Part shown: positions 1-12,472 of the stretch, one piece after another
How the letters are laid out: each line of letters opens with the position of its first letter
Numbering within the stretch: the stretch's first letter is position 1
Source of the DNA: Macrotis lagotis
Taxonomy: Eukaryota; Chordata; Mammalia; Peramelemorphia; Peramelidae
Assembly (NCBI RefSeq): GCF_037893015.1
Contig: NC_133666.1
Location: forward strand, 620,787,156-620,851,155
Length of the DNA: 64,000 bases
Direction: 5' to 3'
Program-made: the position numbers and the translations under genes
Notes under the pieces: model-generated
What the model saw: the letters and a program-made list of their open reading frames with translations, nothing else
What the model was told of the DNA's origin: nothing
Databases searched by the model: none

Positions 1-1549
1 TTCTTGGAGAAAGAAGATATTCATTCATGTGGTCGCTGAAGTTGAAGGATTAAAGTCAGAACATGGAGGGAGGTGAAAAAAAATTGGGATTTTGCCATTC
101 CTTTTCTATTTGAGTGGAGGATTTGGACAGTGCAGGTCTGATGGGAAAATGACTGGCTACCCACAGAGCAAAGACATTTGCTTTTTAGGGGGAACTTAAA
201 CTATAAGGCATATTACAAATTTGGAACAACTGGATAGGAACAAAGATCCCCTAGTAGAGGATCCACTTGGCATTCCCAAATTTATTTCCTTCTTAGGGAA
301 TCTACTATGTCTTTTTTGTTTTTCCATTATTGGATTATGTGATCCTGTGAATCTTTTGAGAGTCTATTATCTTTTCTGTACCCAAATAGAGGCTTCTTGT
401 GAGATCCCTTTTTATCTACATTTCCTGTGGGGTGAAATAAAGGCTGTAATTTTTCCCTATTCCTTTGTTACCTCAAATATCTGTTTGGAGTTTAAGGATC
501 CTGCTATCCACATTTGGAGAAACCTAGACATAGGTTATACTTGGAAATCTTCCCAGAGCAAGCATCAGGTTTGAGCATAATAATATCTAATATTTATATA
601 GATACTGTGCCAAATGCTTTACAATTATTATCTTGGCATATCAAATAATTTAATATAAAAAAATCAAAAAGAGGAACTGGCCCTTTGGGGAAACATCTAG
701 AATTGAACCCAGTTAGTCTGTGTGATCTGAAGTTTGGGGAGAGTACTGGACCACAGTTTACATGTCAGAGAATGGTCTGTTTTAATGCAGAAAATTTTTG
801 ATTGTTACTTTTCCAACTGTCTTATTTCTTTTCTGTTTGTTATGCTTTGTTTTAATTTTATTGATACTTTTATGGATGCTTTGTTTTTATATAACATTTA
901 TTTCTATATATTATCCAGACTTACCCTGAGAGCCATTTTTTGTAATAAAGATTTAAAAAGAAAGAGGAAAATGGATGTTGAAGACCAATCACTTAATACC
1001 TTCTTGTGGATAGGAATTAATCCACCCTTCTATTTGAGCCATCTAGAAGCTGTTGGGGCTCAAAACTTTGTCCTGCCCATTCCTCAAAGGAATGGAGAGG
1101 AAAAGAGAAACCCTTGTATGAAGAAGGCATGGAGCAAGAGCTGAGCCCATGAGATTGACTAGTAGTAAACTGAAGGAGGGGGAAGAGAGGAAGAGAGGGC
1201 CAGAAGCTGGAGTAAGTCCTGGAGGCTCTGCTCCCATGCCTGCAAGAGACTTGGAAAGTGAGCAGAAGTTGAGACACCATTAGAGGGACTATGATGAGGC
1301 GAAATGGGGTCTATACAGAATAAACATAGAGCTGCTGAATAATTGTTTATGTTGCTGAGACTACAAATGGTGATCCTTCCTTTACTTTGTTCTTATATTC
1401 TTGCCCTTTCATGAGATGAGCTAGTTTTCCTAATCTCTATTTCATAAAAGTTTGTTTTGCTTTCTGATTCTCTATTTTTTTGAAAGCTGGTTTCTCTAAG
1501 ATAAAGTAGTTAACCATTGCATTACTGATCTCTTTACTCAAATACAGCT
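1..1549. other. Intergenic, nothing recognised
   Basis: AT-rich. Open frames at 221-574 and 734-1144 lack recognisable domains and do not resemble known proteins. Confidence 0.5.
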
Positions 1550-1758
1550 AAGAGAGAGGCAGTGGGGAGTGAAGTATTAAATGAGGAAAGAGAGAGTGTT
1601 AGAAGAGAAAATGTGAGAGAGAAAATAAGAGTTAGGGAGAAGCAAAAGGAGAGAGTGACAGATGAAGAGAGAATGAGAGAAAAGAAAGGAAAAAGATTTG
1701 AGAGAGAGAAAGTAAGAGAGGATAAGAGAAAGAAGAGATTGAGAAGAGAGACAGAGAA

Positions 1759-1813
<55 letters not shown>
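1550..1813 (+). repeat. GA-rich tract ending in pure (GA)n
   Basis: Purine-only for most of 260 bases, with about 46 bases of perfect GA at 1768-1813. Degenerate GAGA-type units upstream look like an eroded microsatellite. Confidence 0.85.
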
Positions 1814-1817
<4 letters not shown>

Positions 1818-1910
1818 ATGGACTCTTTCAAGGGTATGGGCTTGGAGTTAAGGAAAGAATAATTGATTACTACTTCTATAACTTCTCAGAGCAGTAAAAT
1901 ATTGTGGTTC

Positions 1911-2145
1911 TAGAATGTTGTTCAATTATCTCAGTCTTGTCTAACTCTGTGACCCAATTTAGGGTTTTCTTGGCAAAGACACTGGAGTAGTTTGCCATTT
2001 CCTTTTCCATTTTATTTTACAGATGAGGAAACTGAAGCAAACAGGGTTAAGTGACTTGCTCAGATACCATACAGAAAGGGTCTGAGGTCATATTTGAACT
2101 CAGGTCTTCCTGACTCCAGATCTGGCTCTGTGTCACCTAACCTTG
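1911..2145 (-). repeat. CORE-SINE (MAR1-type)
   Basis: TTGTCTAACTCTGTGACCCAATTTAGGG, CAGATGAGGAAACTGAAGC and TGAACTCAGGTCTTCCTGACTCC. Confidence 0.65.
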
Positions 2146-2479
2146 GTAAATAAGATGAACAGTTTGATGGTGTGAGTTGCCAGAGTGAGGTGGCTTCCTA
2201 GAAATTTTCCAGTTGCGAGTAGAAAATTATACCCAAATTATACTCACTGGCAAAGAATAGCACTGGGGGGAGAGGTGGTGTCTTCCTATGCTGCTTTGGA
2301 GTCTCCATATTTGTCACTTCTTATATGGTTTTATTACAATCAACTAATCATTTGACAAGCATTTATCAGACTTCTACTGCATACTATGTACTGGGAATAT
2401 GATTAAAATAAAAACAGAACCTGCTCTTAAAGAGAGAACTTTCTATTAGTGAAGACAATATGTATAAAAGTATATAAAA

Positions 2480-2630
2480 GGGACAGCTAAGTGGTGCAAC
2501 AGGTAGAGCACAGGGTCTGGAGTCAGGAGGACTTGAATTCAAATTTGAATTCAGACACTTGATACTAACTGTGTGACTTTGGGTAAGTCACTTAACTCCA
2601 TTGTCCCACAAAAAAAAAACAAACAAAAAA
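2480..2630 (+). repeat. WSINE1-type SINE
   Basis: tRNA-like head (GGACAGCTAAGTGGTGC) to A-rich tail. Diverged, nested in L2. Confidence 0.7.
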
Positions 2631-3004
2631 ATTATATACAAGACACATACAAAGCAAACACAAGGTAACCTCGAGTAGGAAAGTACCAGTAGATAAGGGG
2701 ATCAGAAAAAGACTCCCACAGAGGGTAGGGATTGACCCAAGGATTAAGGAAGCCAAAGACTTTAGAAGTGATGAGAAAGGAGAAAAGGGATAGAGATAGG
2801 AATTGGAGCACTGTATGTAAAAAACAGCAAATAGGCCAATGTGGTTGAAATATACAGAAGGATGTAGAGAGATAGGAAAGGGCAGAACTTTAAATGCTAA
2901 TTGGAGGTAGTTATATTTTATCCTAGAGGTTTTAGAGAGTCTCTAGAGGTTTTGAGTGTAACCCTGGTGTAGTAACATGGTCAGATCTGCTTTAAGAAAT
3001 TTAG

Positions 3005-3164
3005 GCTAGGGGCGGCTAGGTGGCATAGTGGATAAAGCACTGGCCTTGGAGTCAGGAGTACCTGGTTTCAAATCTGGTCTCAGACACTTAATAATTGCCT
3101 AGCTGTGTGGCCTTGGGCAAGCCACTTAACCCCATTAGCCTTGCAAAAAAAAAACTAAAAAAAA
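3005..3164 (+). repeat. WSINE1-type SINE, full length
   Basis: GGGGCGGCTAGGTGGC head to CCTTGCAAAA tail. Perfect TSD AAGAAATTTAG at 2994-3004 and 3165-3175. Confidence 0.85.
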
Positions 3165-3618
3165 AAGAAATTTAGTAAGATGAGACCAGTAGCAGGGAGA
3201 CCAAGTAAGAGGCTATTACAAGAATCCTGGTGAGAGGTAATGAGGACCCGAATAAAGATAGTGGCTGTGAGAGAATGAATGGGTCATATGTAAGATATGC
3301 AATGGAAATAGAAAAGATTTGGCAACTGATTGAATATTTGTTCTCTCTTGAATTAATAGCTAATTATTGAATCAAGACCAGGGTTTTTCTCCTTTTCTAC
3401 TTCCTCATCCAGAAATCAATCGGTGTGGGAAAACTTTCTCAAAGACTGTTCCTGCTCATTGTGTTTACTCAGACAAGTCTGGGAAAATGTGGTTTTACCT
3501 TTTGTCAGATAGGTGATATGGAAATTGGTTTCTTTGACCAAGACTTGGGTCATCTAAGTCAATACCTTCATTGGAATATGTAGCCCAGTTTCTTATTATA
3601 ATTCATTTCTCATTAATT

Positions 3619-3860
3619 ATTTTTTTTATTTTTACGTTATTTTATTTAATTTTTTTCCAGTTACATGCAAAGATAGCTTTCAGCATTCATTTTTTGAAAG
3701 CTTTTGAGTTCCACATTTTTTTTACCACCTTCCCTTCTCTCCCCTCTCCCCATGGCAGTGAGTAATCTAATATAGGTTGTACATGTATAATCATATTTAA
3801 TATATTTCCATATTAGTCATCCTGTGAAAGAAAAATTAGAATCAAAGAGAAAAAACTCTA
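3619..3860 (-). mobile_element. Short L1 3' end with perfect TSD
   Basis: 242-base antisense L1 3' UTR (TCCAGTTACATGCAAAGATA..., ATATAGGTTGTACATGTATAATCAT). The 15-base TSD CATTTCTCATTAATT at 3604-3618 and 3861-3875 is perfect. Confidence 0.75.
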
Positions 3861-4104
3861 CATTTCTCATTAATTGTTAACCAGAGATGATTGTCACCCT
3901 CAGGAATACCTATTCTTTCAAGAGCATATAAACTGCAAACCTATTGCTGTGAGGGATCTTTGGCATTTGTGGGGCCATTGACCTTTTATTAATAAGCATG
4001 CTAATCTTATTAATAAAATGATGAAATTATTCAGAAAATATGTCTCTTGAACTTTTTAAACATCATGAGTGAGAATAAAAGAGGAATCAAGGACAGATAG
4101 ATAA

Positions 4105-4625
4105 AAGAAGTATTTATCAAGGGCTTAAAATGTGTCACATACTAGGCTAAGAACTAGAGAAGCAAATCTAAGCCCTCAGCTAGCTAACGCTAATGGAGGA
4201 AGACAACACATGAAGGGAAAGGAAACATGACAGCACAGTGTATACATGGCTGTGGAGGCGTATTTCCCAACAAGATAAGGCTCCTATCAGAGCTAGGGGA
4301 ACTAAGGACACAGATGAAGATGGGGAGTTGAGTATCATCACCAGAGGGTAGGTAGCATGATGAAGATATGTGGTAGGCAAGATTTGTGGAATAATTGAGT
4401 GATAAGGATAATAGCACAGTGATGAGCTGGGGTGGCTAGAAGGATCATAATACCCTCAACAGAAATAGGACCTTTTAGAAGAGGGATGGGTTTTTGAAGA
4501 AACTAAAGTGCTATATTATACATGTTAAGTTTGAGAAGTCTGTTGGACATCCAGTTCAATAGACATAGAAGGGAGCTGGTGATGTGGGACTGATGGGAGA
4601 TGTTATATGCTCCAACATTGATCAT
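4105..4625 (-). mobile_element. Fragmentary L2 remnant
   Basis: Contains TTTGAGAAGTCTGTTGGACATCCAGTT and a diverged 3'-end signature near 4110. The middle is poorly recognisable. Confidence 0.4.
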
Positions 4626-5439
4626 TTGAAGTCGAGTATTTGGCAAGACAAAAGAAGGGGAAATGTTAGTGATCCTTGAGGACCACAGCTGTGAGATAAC
4701 AAGGACAAGGTCTCCAAGACCCTCTTGCCCCTCTGTTGTTTTGCAATACTGCTGGCTTGGTATCTCAGGACATCTTCATTCTCCTACTTTTGTGTTTGCT
4801 CAGGAAGCAGCTCATCCTGAGGTAACAGGATTATACCAAAAGTGTAAAAGATAAGGAAGTATGACAAGAATTTGGGCAAGCAACTTTATGATCTTTTTGT
4901 ATGGTTGGCTCCTGCTGATTAACTTACAAGACATGTTTATGCTGTCCAAGGGCATTGGGAAGATATATAGAAGTTACTGTAGCCAGGAACAAGTTCTTTG
5001 CTGGTCAAAGAACTCAAGGTAGTGGTGCGCCATTTCCTTTCAGGGAGATGCTACTATTCAGACTTTTCTCACAAGGCATGGTACCAAGGGAAAAAAGACA
5101 TTACAAAGGAGGCAGCCCCATTCAAGTATTAGGTTCCCTAGGTTGAACATGTGCAAATGACTTGTGACCAAGTGGAGGAACAGCTAAAACAAAGTGAGTA
5201 ACCAACAGAGGGTGGGGAAGTGGTCTAGATCTATTCTCCATCCTCTACTTTCTTTTTTCTCACTTTCTTTGTATTCATAGTAGGAATAAAAATCATTTTA
5301 TCCACAGACATGGCTATGATTTGAGCAGATTATGTGGATAGCCAGTCTGACTTCTTGCACCAGTCCCAATGTTCTCTTAATTACCTTAAGGTAATTAAAG
5401 CCTTAATAAGGCCTTTTATCGATCTTCTCAGCAGACTTG

Positions 5440-5835
5440 AAAAGAGATCATCATCTCCAAATACTCTCACTTTTCTAGATTTTCATGATACTTTCAGGAA
5501 AAAACTCTTGCAAAACAGAAAAAATTATCTAATTCCTCTACCTCTAAAATTGTCCCACTGTTCTTCTCTTTCAAACTTTCCAGTTACTGTCAAGGTTGCC
5601 ACTTTCCTCCCAGTCATCCAGGCTCACAACATCATGGTTCTTGGTCATAGGTAATTCTTCACTCTCATTTCACAAATCAAATTCATTGCCAGATTGTGCT
5701 ATTTCTACCTTGACAATATCTTGAGTGTTGCTTTCTTTCCACTTACACAGATACCACCAGGCCTTTATTTCCTCTCACCTAGACAATTGAACTTGCCTTC
5801 TAATTAATTAATCAAGCCTCTCCACTCCAGGATTC
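5440..5835 (+). mobile_element. L2 LINE remnant
   Basis: Sense L2 wording: TTGCCAGATTGTGCTATTTCTACC, TTTCCACTTACACAGATACCACCAGGCC and CACCTAGACAATTGAACTTGCCTTC. Diverged. Confidence 0.5.
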
Positions 5836-5936
5836 CTAGCTTCAGCACAGATTCACAGGAATTAGAATCGGGGTATGCTGGTAAATGTTTAATGACTGAA
5901 TCTTCAGGGGAAAAAATGTGCTCAGAAAACACTTTT

Positions 5937-6087
5937 TTTTTTTAAGGTTTTTGCAAGGCAAATGGGGTTAAGTGGCTTGCCCAAGCCCACACAGGTAGGT
6001 AATCATTAAGTGTCTGAGGCCTGATTTAAACTCAGGTACTCCTGGACTCCAGGGCTGGTATTCTATCCATTGTCACCTAGCCACCCC
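5937..6087 (-). repeat. WSINE1-type SINE, full length
   Basis: Poly(T) then TTGCAAGGCAAATGGGG to CACCTAGCCACC. TSD CAGAAAACACTTTT at 5923-5936 and 6088-6101. Confidence 0.85.
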
Positions 6088-6429
6088 CAGAAAACACTTT
6101 TAAAAGTTTAATTTGCATTATTAACATTTTATCATCACTCTCTTAAGTTTAGACAATCAATAAAGATTAAATCAACTTCTGAATTATAGTGTTTACCAAT
6201 TCCTGAAGTAAATGCTTACTTACATGGAAAATTTGGTCATCAAATTTCTGGCTTGAGTTGACTCTAGCACAATCCTGGTTAGAATGTACTTTGGAAATGA
6301 TCTAGTCTGACCTGTATCTGAACAAGGATACCCTTTATATCTATAATATGCTCAATAACTGGTCACCCAGGATTTACTTGAAGACTTAGATCTCATATTT
6401 TAATTACTTTATATTTATTCTCTTTACAA

Positions 6430-6800
6430 TTATTTTATATACAATGTATATTCTATATATGTGTCCTTGTTATATCTTCTGGTGTGGGTCCCATGTAAGA
6501 AAGGATTGTTTTGGTTATAACATTTGTATTCCTAAGGTCTGGCATAGTCCTTGTCACATAGGGAACACTTAATAAATGATTATAAATTGAAAAAGAAAAC
6601 ACATTATAATGCCTCCACTCCCCAAAATCCTTTCTCTACTGTTGTCAAAATAGCACTCTACTCCAGGGGCTCCAGGATCAATATATAAAGTCTTCTCTTT
6701 GCCATTTAAAGTCTTTTACAACCTGGCCCTTAGCTACTTTTCCAGTCTTCTCACAATTTATTTCTGTCCAAAGTATTTCACAGTCTAGATTTAATGGTCT
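6430..6800 (+). mobile_element. Two L2 fragments
   Basis: A 3' tail ending ACACTTAATAAATGATTATAAATTG at about 6430-6590, then an internal piece at 6650-6800 (AGTCTTTTACAACCTGGCCCTTAGC). Confidence 0.5.
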
Positions 6801-8098
6801 GCTTCCTATGTCTCATGTGATCCCCCCCCTTCTCCCTCCCCCCATCTACTATATGTGTGTTGATTTGCAGACTGGCAGTTCATAGAACCTGACTGGATTA
6901 TGCTCCATTGAATTTAGGTGAGAAGATTTGGCTTTGGAACCAAGCAATAGAAGTCAAAGGAAACATTCCCACATGTCCCCTTGTCACTGTAGACCTCTAG
7001 TGAGTGGGGCTATTAGCCAATGAATCTATTTTAAATAGACTCATTAAAGTTATTAAAGGGCCAAAAAATGACTGAGATTAAAGTTATTTCAACAGTTCTA
7101 GGACTAGAAAAGGCTTTAAAACCAGACTTGATAATCTTGGACGATAAGATCTGATCTCTATGAGAGACTTTATCACACCCTTTGAAAATAGATCCTCTGC
7201 CTTCCAAACAGACAGGGTGGACAAGATTGAGAAATATCAAAGAGTAGGTCAGAATCTGACTCAGGAAGATTCTGGTTTCCCTAGGAGGATGGAATCCTGT
7301 ATTATCTAAATTAAAAATCAGACTGACATATGCTAGTATGATGACAAAATTGATAGTATAGGACTTCATCAGATGGGACAGAGACATAGACATCTAGTTT
7401 ATAACAGAAATTAGGCAGTCCTCAGAGTGGGTGTCTGAGAAGAACCTAATGAGAACTAATTGTTGCTTTATAAATTTGCATATAATCTATCATAATGTTA
7501 TTTTATGATTTATAATTTATTTTTACCCATGGAACACTTATTTCTTTAGATTTCATATTACACTTATCAGATATTTGGTCATTTATCCTTTTAAGATTTA
7601 ATATATGATCAAAATTTCCTGAATGTCTAGTCACTTAAACATTAGCTGAATAAAATAAAAATACCTATGGAGTTCTGGCTCAGTAGCAAAATTGGAGATC
7701 TTAATCAAGCCATGAGTCATACATGGTCAGAAGCTGACTTCTGGTGTTGCCAAAGGGTACAGTGTTCCACCAGAGGCAAACAGAATTTTTGTTCATGCTA
7801 TGTGGGGGGGAAGGGCCCCATTACAACAAAAAATCTCATTCTGGGAAAATCTACAGCAATGAAAAAGCAAATAGTTTAATCACATACTCTCAAAAACAAA
7901 GTGGATGAAAAATGCATCTTGTCCTAAATATCACATATAACTAGATGAGTGGCTTTTTAATTCAGTCCATCAGGACAGATATTTGTGACTAGAACTTCAG
8001 ATGGGAAATGACTTATGCCTAGAACTGAATAGTAGATTCAGCTGTAATTCATTTGGGCAATTAGCAGCATTTTCAAGAATCTCCAACTTCCCTTTTCA
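6800..8098. other. Intergenic, nothing recognised
   Basis: AT-rich unique-looking sequence. No exon, RNA gene or repeat family could be supported. Confidence 0.45.
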
Positions 8099-8251
8099 GT
8101 TTTTTAAAAATTTATTTAAGGCAATTCGGTTAAGTGACTTGCCCAAGGTCATATAACTAGACAATTATTAAGTGTCTGAGGCTGAATTTGAACTCAGAAC
8201 CTCCTGACTCCAGGGCTGGTGCTCTATCCACTGTCACCTAGCCGCCCCCAG
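8099..8251 (-). repeat. WSINE1-type SINE
   Basis: Full length, diverged. TSD CTTCCCTTTTCA / CTTCTCTTTTCA. Confidence 0.75.
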
Positions 8252-8304
8252 CTTCTCTTTTCAAAGCCCACCTTTTCAACATCAATATTTTCCAGTAATA
8301 TTGT

Positions 8305-8530
8305 GTAGCTGCCAAGTGGCTCAGTGGAGAGTCAGGAAAAACTCGGTTCAAGTCCTTTTCCCTACCACTTACAGGCTGCGTAACTCTGGGCAAATCATTT
8401 AACCTCTCACTGACTCCATGCAACTCTCAAAAACTACAAAATATAGAAGAGTTACTGATCTGTATTGGTAAAAAGAATTTCCTTTCTGGAAGTTCCCTAT
8501 ATTAATTTCCAATGAGATCACAGATCTAAT
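8305..8530 (+). repeat. CORE-SINE (MAR1/THER type)
   Basis: tRNA-like start (CAGTGGAGAGTCAGG, GGTTCAAGTCC) with a longer 3' part (TGTATTGGTAAAAAG, GGAAGTTCCCTATATTAAT) typical of marsupial CORE-SINEs. The family name is tentative. Confidence 0.55.
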
Positions 8531-9394
8531 CAGAAATAAACTATTTAGTCAGGAATCAGTGGAACCCCATGATCTCCAAAGAATGACAAAATGCCATAAG
8601 AAATTGTGTGATAGACATAGCTCCAACATATTGTTGATGTCCATTGCTACAGTGGGGGTCAGAAAGTCTGATCCCAGTGGTGAGCCAATTATATAGTCCA
8701 GGAGGAATAATGGATGGTTTGCCTAAGAGCACAGATAATACCAAACACTAGGAAAAAAATGAGAACAGCCTCTCCCTCACCCTACCCTCCAGCACCTGCA
8801 GATTGATGAAGTAAGCATTAATGAGAGCACAGAGTTAACAAGTATCAGGGTCTGTTCGAGACCTTTAACCCAACCTAGTGGTGGAGCTGGGCTGTCTGGA
8901 AAAAAGGGGCCCAGGCAGGCTGGTATGCTTTAACTTGAGAGATATTTTACCACTTCTCAGAACTGTGAGAAACCCCATTATTCATCCAGTCCCCCACCCC
9001 AGCCAGTCAACACAGCCTCTCCGACAGTGCCTTGCCTTCAGAGCCCTCAGTCCCAGTTTTTCTGCCCAGTAGGTTGGGAGAGATACCTTCAAGAGGATTA
9101 AGGCCATAAAAGGAAAAACACTGACTCAGGCCTGTAGTTTCTGCCTTCTGGGGAATTCCATTCAATTCAACAGCAAACACTAATCTGTGGTGGGGATAAA
9201 GCTCACTCAAGGGAGTCACCTGATTCTTCCCTCTCCCTCCCCTTACACCTCCTTTCCCCATCCCTAGTCTGGTCTATAAGACTAGCAGTTTCTACCTTCC
9301 TATCCTTCTATGAATGCAGCCAGCTAGTCTATCTTCATACTCAGGTTTAGATGTCATTGATACAGACAAACTTCCTTCACTGGTTCAAACTGGC

Positions 9395-9510
9395 AGACCT
9401 CTGCAGTGTAAAGTGGTTGGAGACATAAGAAGCTGTGACTAGCTTGGGATCACATAGCCAGTACATAGGAGAAACTAGACTAGAATCTAGATCTTCCTTG
9501 CCTCAATATG
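9395..9510 (-). repeat. MIR-type SINE fragment
   Basis: AGCTTGGGATCACATAGCCAG and CTAGAATCTAGATCTTCC. Confidence 0.4.
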
Positions 9511-9639
9511 GCCTAGATTTTTTTTAGCTTGCTTTAGAAAAAAGTTATTGGTCATTATTTGTTTTTTTAATTAAGCTTTTATTCTCTCTTCTAATGACCC
9601 CCCCATCTCCCAGAGAGGTAAAACAAAATCAAAATCTGT

Positions 9640-10420
9640 GAAATATCTCCAAGTATATTGTCTAGTCTGATTTATTGCCATAGCTTCCTAATTATTTTGT
9701 TTCCAACTTTTCCCCTTTCTAATTTATTCTCTACAGAGTTGGCAAATTAGTTTCACTAAAATATATCAAATCCTCGCTAAAGTCTTCACTGTCTCCCTAT
9801 TGCCTCTAGTACATCAAACACTTCAGTCTAACATTTGAAGTCTTTGCTTTACAAACTGTCTTTCTGCCCACTTTTCCCAGATCCCTTTCCCATCTCTCCC
9901 CCTCATGTATGGTGCATTCCAGCCAAATGGCAAATCTACCTGCTGTCCTTTGAGCTTGAAGTTTGGTGTTTTTTTTTTTAAGATTTTTCAAGGCAATGGG
10001 GTTAAGTGGCTTGCCCAAGGCCACACAGCTGGGTAATTATTAGGTGTCTGAGGTCGAATTTGAACTCAGGTACTCCTGACTCCAGGGCCAGTGCTCTATT
10101 CACTGCACCACCTAGCCGGCCCCAGAGCTTGAAGTTCTACTTCTGATTTTAGCACTGACTCTCCCCAGGGCCTGGAATACTCTTATTTCAGATCTGCCTC
10201 TTAAAATACCACTTTTGCTCTTAGACTCAGTTCAAGAACTTCTTATGGGAAACTTTTTCTGATGTTCTTTCCATCCCACCTCTACCCACTTTAGTGTTTG
10301 CTTTCTTCCAATAAAGTTGTCTTTCCTTAATAGAATATAATCCCCTTGAGGGCAGATATTATTTCGATTTGGTCTCTGAATCTTCCTAATCCTCCCCAAA
10401 ATATTTTGTGCATAATAGAT
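9640..10420 (+). mobile_element. L2 3' end with nested WSINE1
   Basis: Typical sense L2: TCACTGTCTCCCTATTGCCTCTAG, GGCCTGGAATACTC, TAATCCCCTTGAGGGCAG. A SINE interrupts it at 9964-10124 with a perfect TSD. Confidence 0.65.
9964..10124 (-). repeat. WSINE1-type SINE inside L2
   Basis: Full length. Perfect TSD GAGCTTGAAGTT at 9952-9963 and 10125-10136, which proves insertion into the L2. Confidence 0.88.
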
Positions 10421-10589
10421 CTAATTTAGCCTCACTGTTCCCTCATTTGTAAAATGCCTTACAGGAGAAAAAAGAGAGGAAAATGCTTTGTAAACTTTAA
10501 AATATAAAATACAAATATATTTAAATTTTTTATTTAATTTAAATACTTATAATTTAAATATTTAAAATATAAATGGGAGTTATTTATTT

Positions 10590-11010
10590 CACTTGGTCCC
10601 TCTTGGTGGAAGGTATAGTCCAGTAAAAGGATATAAAGCAAACACATTACAATACACAATAACACGTGAGGTTCATTTGGAGAGATACAAAAAGGTGTTG
10701 GAGGTCTAAAGAGAAGAGAATGATTGCCTGGGAGATCTGAGAAAGCTTTCTGGATAATTGGACATTTGACCAGTGCCTTAAAGGGTGAGTAAAAATTCAT
10801 CAAGACCAAAGAGGGAAACTGGACATCATAAGAGCCTGAGCAAAAATGGAGGAAGGAGAGTGTAAGGGCAGAGACGTCCAGTTTGGCTTAGAGCACCGAA
10901 AAAGAGTAGCAAAAAGGTTAGAAAGCTAGGGTGGTGCCAGACTGTAGAGAGCTTTGAAACCGGGCAAAAGAATTTGAATTTTATTTAGCAGAAAATAGGG
11001 AACTATTTAA
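10590..11010 (-). mobile_element. L2 remnant
   Basis: Antisense L2 wording (GTGCCAGACTGTAGAGAGCTTTGAAACC, GAATTTTATTTAGCAG). Moderately diverged. Confidence 0.45.
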
Positions 11011-11169
11011 TATACTTTTTAAAAAAAAACATTTCTCTGAGGAAGATGAACTGGCAGTGGCATGAAGAACAATGGAGAAGATTGCACAGGGAAAGATTCC
11101 CTAGACCCATATATTTTTTCAGTGATTTGTGAAGGAAAACGACCACCCTAGCCCTTTCTCTCAGAAGAT

Positions 11170-11305
11170 GGAGCAGTTCATTTGGAGTCCAAAGACCTGG
11201 GCTGGGCTGGAATTCCCAGCTCTACCACGAATTGCCTGTGAGATTTTTCCCTTCTCTACCATGTAAAGTTGAGGGGATTGGACTAAGTGACCTCAAATGT
11301 TGCCT
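11170..11305 (+). repeat. MIR-type SINE fragment
   Basis: CTGGAATTCCCAGCTCTACC and GGGGATTGGACTAAGTGACCTC, downstream of SLC52A2. Confidence 0.5.
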
Positions 11306-11975
11306 GCTGGAAGCAGGGTGGTGGGGAACTGATGTTGGGAGAAGTGAGGCTTGCAGGAAACAGCCTTGGGAGAAGGTCAAACTGTTGGCGCCATAAACCA
11401 ACAGGAGGCAGGGGTTGTGATTGTGGATTCTGGGAGGCACAGATGGGCAGGGCCCAGGGCCAAATCAAAGGCTGTGTGGATAGAGCCTGCAAGGTCAGGG
11501 ACAGGGAACCTTGGGAAGTTCCAGGACAGTCTTTCCAAGAGAACAATGAACAGGAGCTGGACCCCCCACAGTCAGGCTATGCATAAGTATAATTAACTCT
11601 TTCTCTACAGATGTTTGGGAGCTCAGGCCAGGGAGGACACATTGCTGGGCAACAGTGTAATGGCCTTGTGACAAGTCTGTGGGCTACTGTTTGGTGGTCT
11701 TTTCAATTTCCCCGGACCTGGGCAGCAAGCTTATGAAGAAAACTTTAGGTTTGTGGTGACTGTATTCCACAAGGCGCTGCCTAAGACAGTCTCCTCCTTC
11801 AGGACCCCACAAAGCTGTACCTATCAGGAAGGCTGAGATAAGCCCGTACTCTCAACTGAATCTCAGGGTAACTTGGGCCAGACATTGAGGATGAAGGGAG
11901 GGAGGGAACTTAGGAAAGATCTGGAAAGGAATTTGATCCCCACTGATGAGGCCCACTCAGAAAGAAAATAGAACT

Positions 11976-11981
11976 TTTATT
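11976..11981 (-). terminator. SLC52A2: Candidate poly(A) signal of SLC52A2
   Basis: TTTATT on the plus strand is AATAAA on the minus strand, about 490 bases past the stop codon. A 3' UTR of this length is plausible. No transcript evidence is available here. Confidence 0.5.
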
Positions 11982-12472
11982 CTAAAACTGCAGTTCTAAC
12001 TGGACTTGGGAGCTGAGTCTGAGGGACACTGTGTAGAGTGTCACCTGCTCTCCTGTACCCAGAAGAGGAACTGTCAATTGTCATCTTCTCTGTGATCCCC
12101 AGCCCAAGGCTTTGTGCACCAGCTACTCTCTGGAGATGTTGCTGAATTTACTTTGGTTCTGGGATCCAAAGGACAAGTGACCCAAGAGGGGCCAGTAGAG
12201 AAACCTCCAGGAGGGAAATCAACAGAATCCCTGTCTTTGGTCCTCAGTTTCTATTCCTAAGGTTTGGGTTTTGTTTTTTTTTTTGGGGGAAAAAGGTTCC
12301 GGGGGGTAGGGGCACTGAGTCAATCCCCGGACCATCCCTGAGTTGTGAGAATTGTGCAAAGGGAACAAGGCTCATGTTGCTCCAGCAGGGATGGAGTAAC
12401 TTCCTGGGAGGGTGGGGGGTAGAAAAGGCAAGGGCAGTCCAGCAATAACCCAACAAACCCCTTAGAGGATTA

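Larger units (their letters stand above)
2338..3340 (-). mobile_element. L2 LINE remnant with two nested SINEs
   Basis: Antisense L2: the 3'-end signature (CATTTATCAGACTTCTACTGCATACTATGTACTGG) comes first, then GGTCAGATCTGC and GGCTATTACAAGAATCCTGGTGAGAGG. WSINE1-type copies sit at 2480 and 3005. Confidence 0.65.
11010..12472. other. SLC52A2 downstream region and 3' UTR
   Basis: Apart from a MIR scrap at 11170 the sequence looks unique and somewhat GC-richer than the flank. The 12472 to about 11955 part is the likely SLC52A2 3' UTR. No exon of the neighbour expected from human synteny (ADCK5) was recognised. Confidence 0.45.

Noticed and set aside
1562-1897. 111-residue Arg/Glu-rich frame
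   Set aside because: Translation of the GA-rich tract.
1-11975. ADCK5 expected beside SLC52A2 by human synteny
   Set aside because: No kinase-like ADCK exon was recognised on either strand; it probably lies beyond the left edge.
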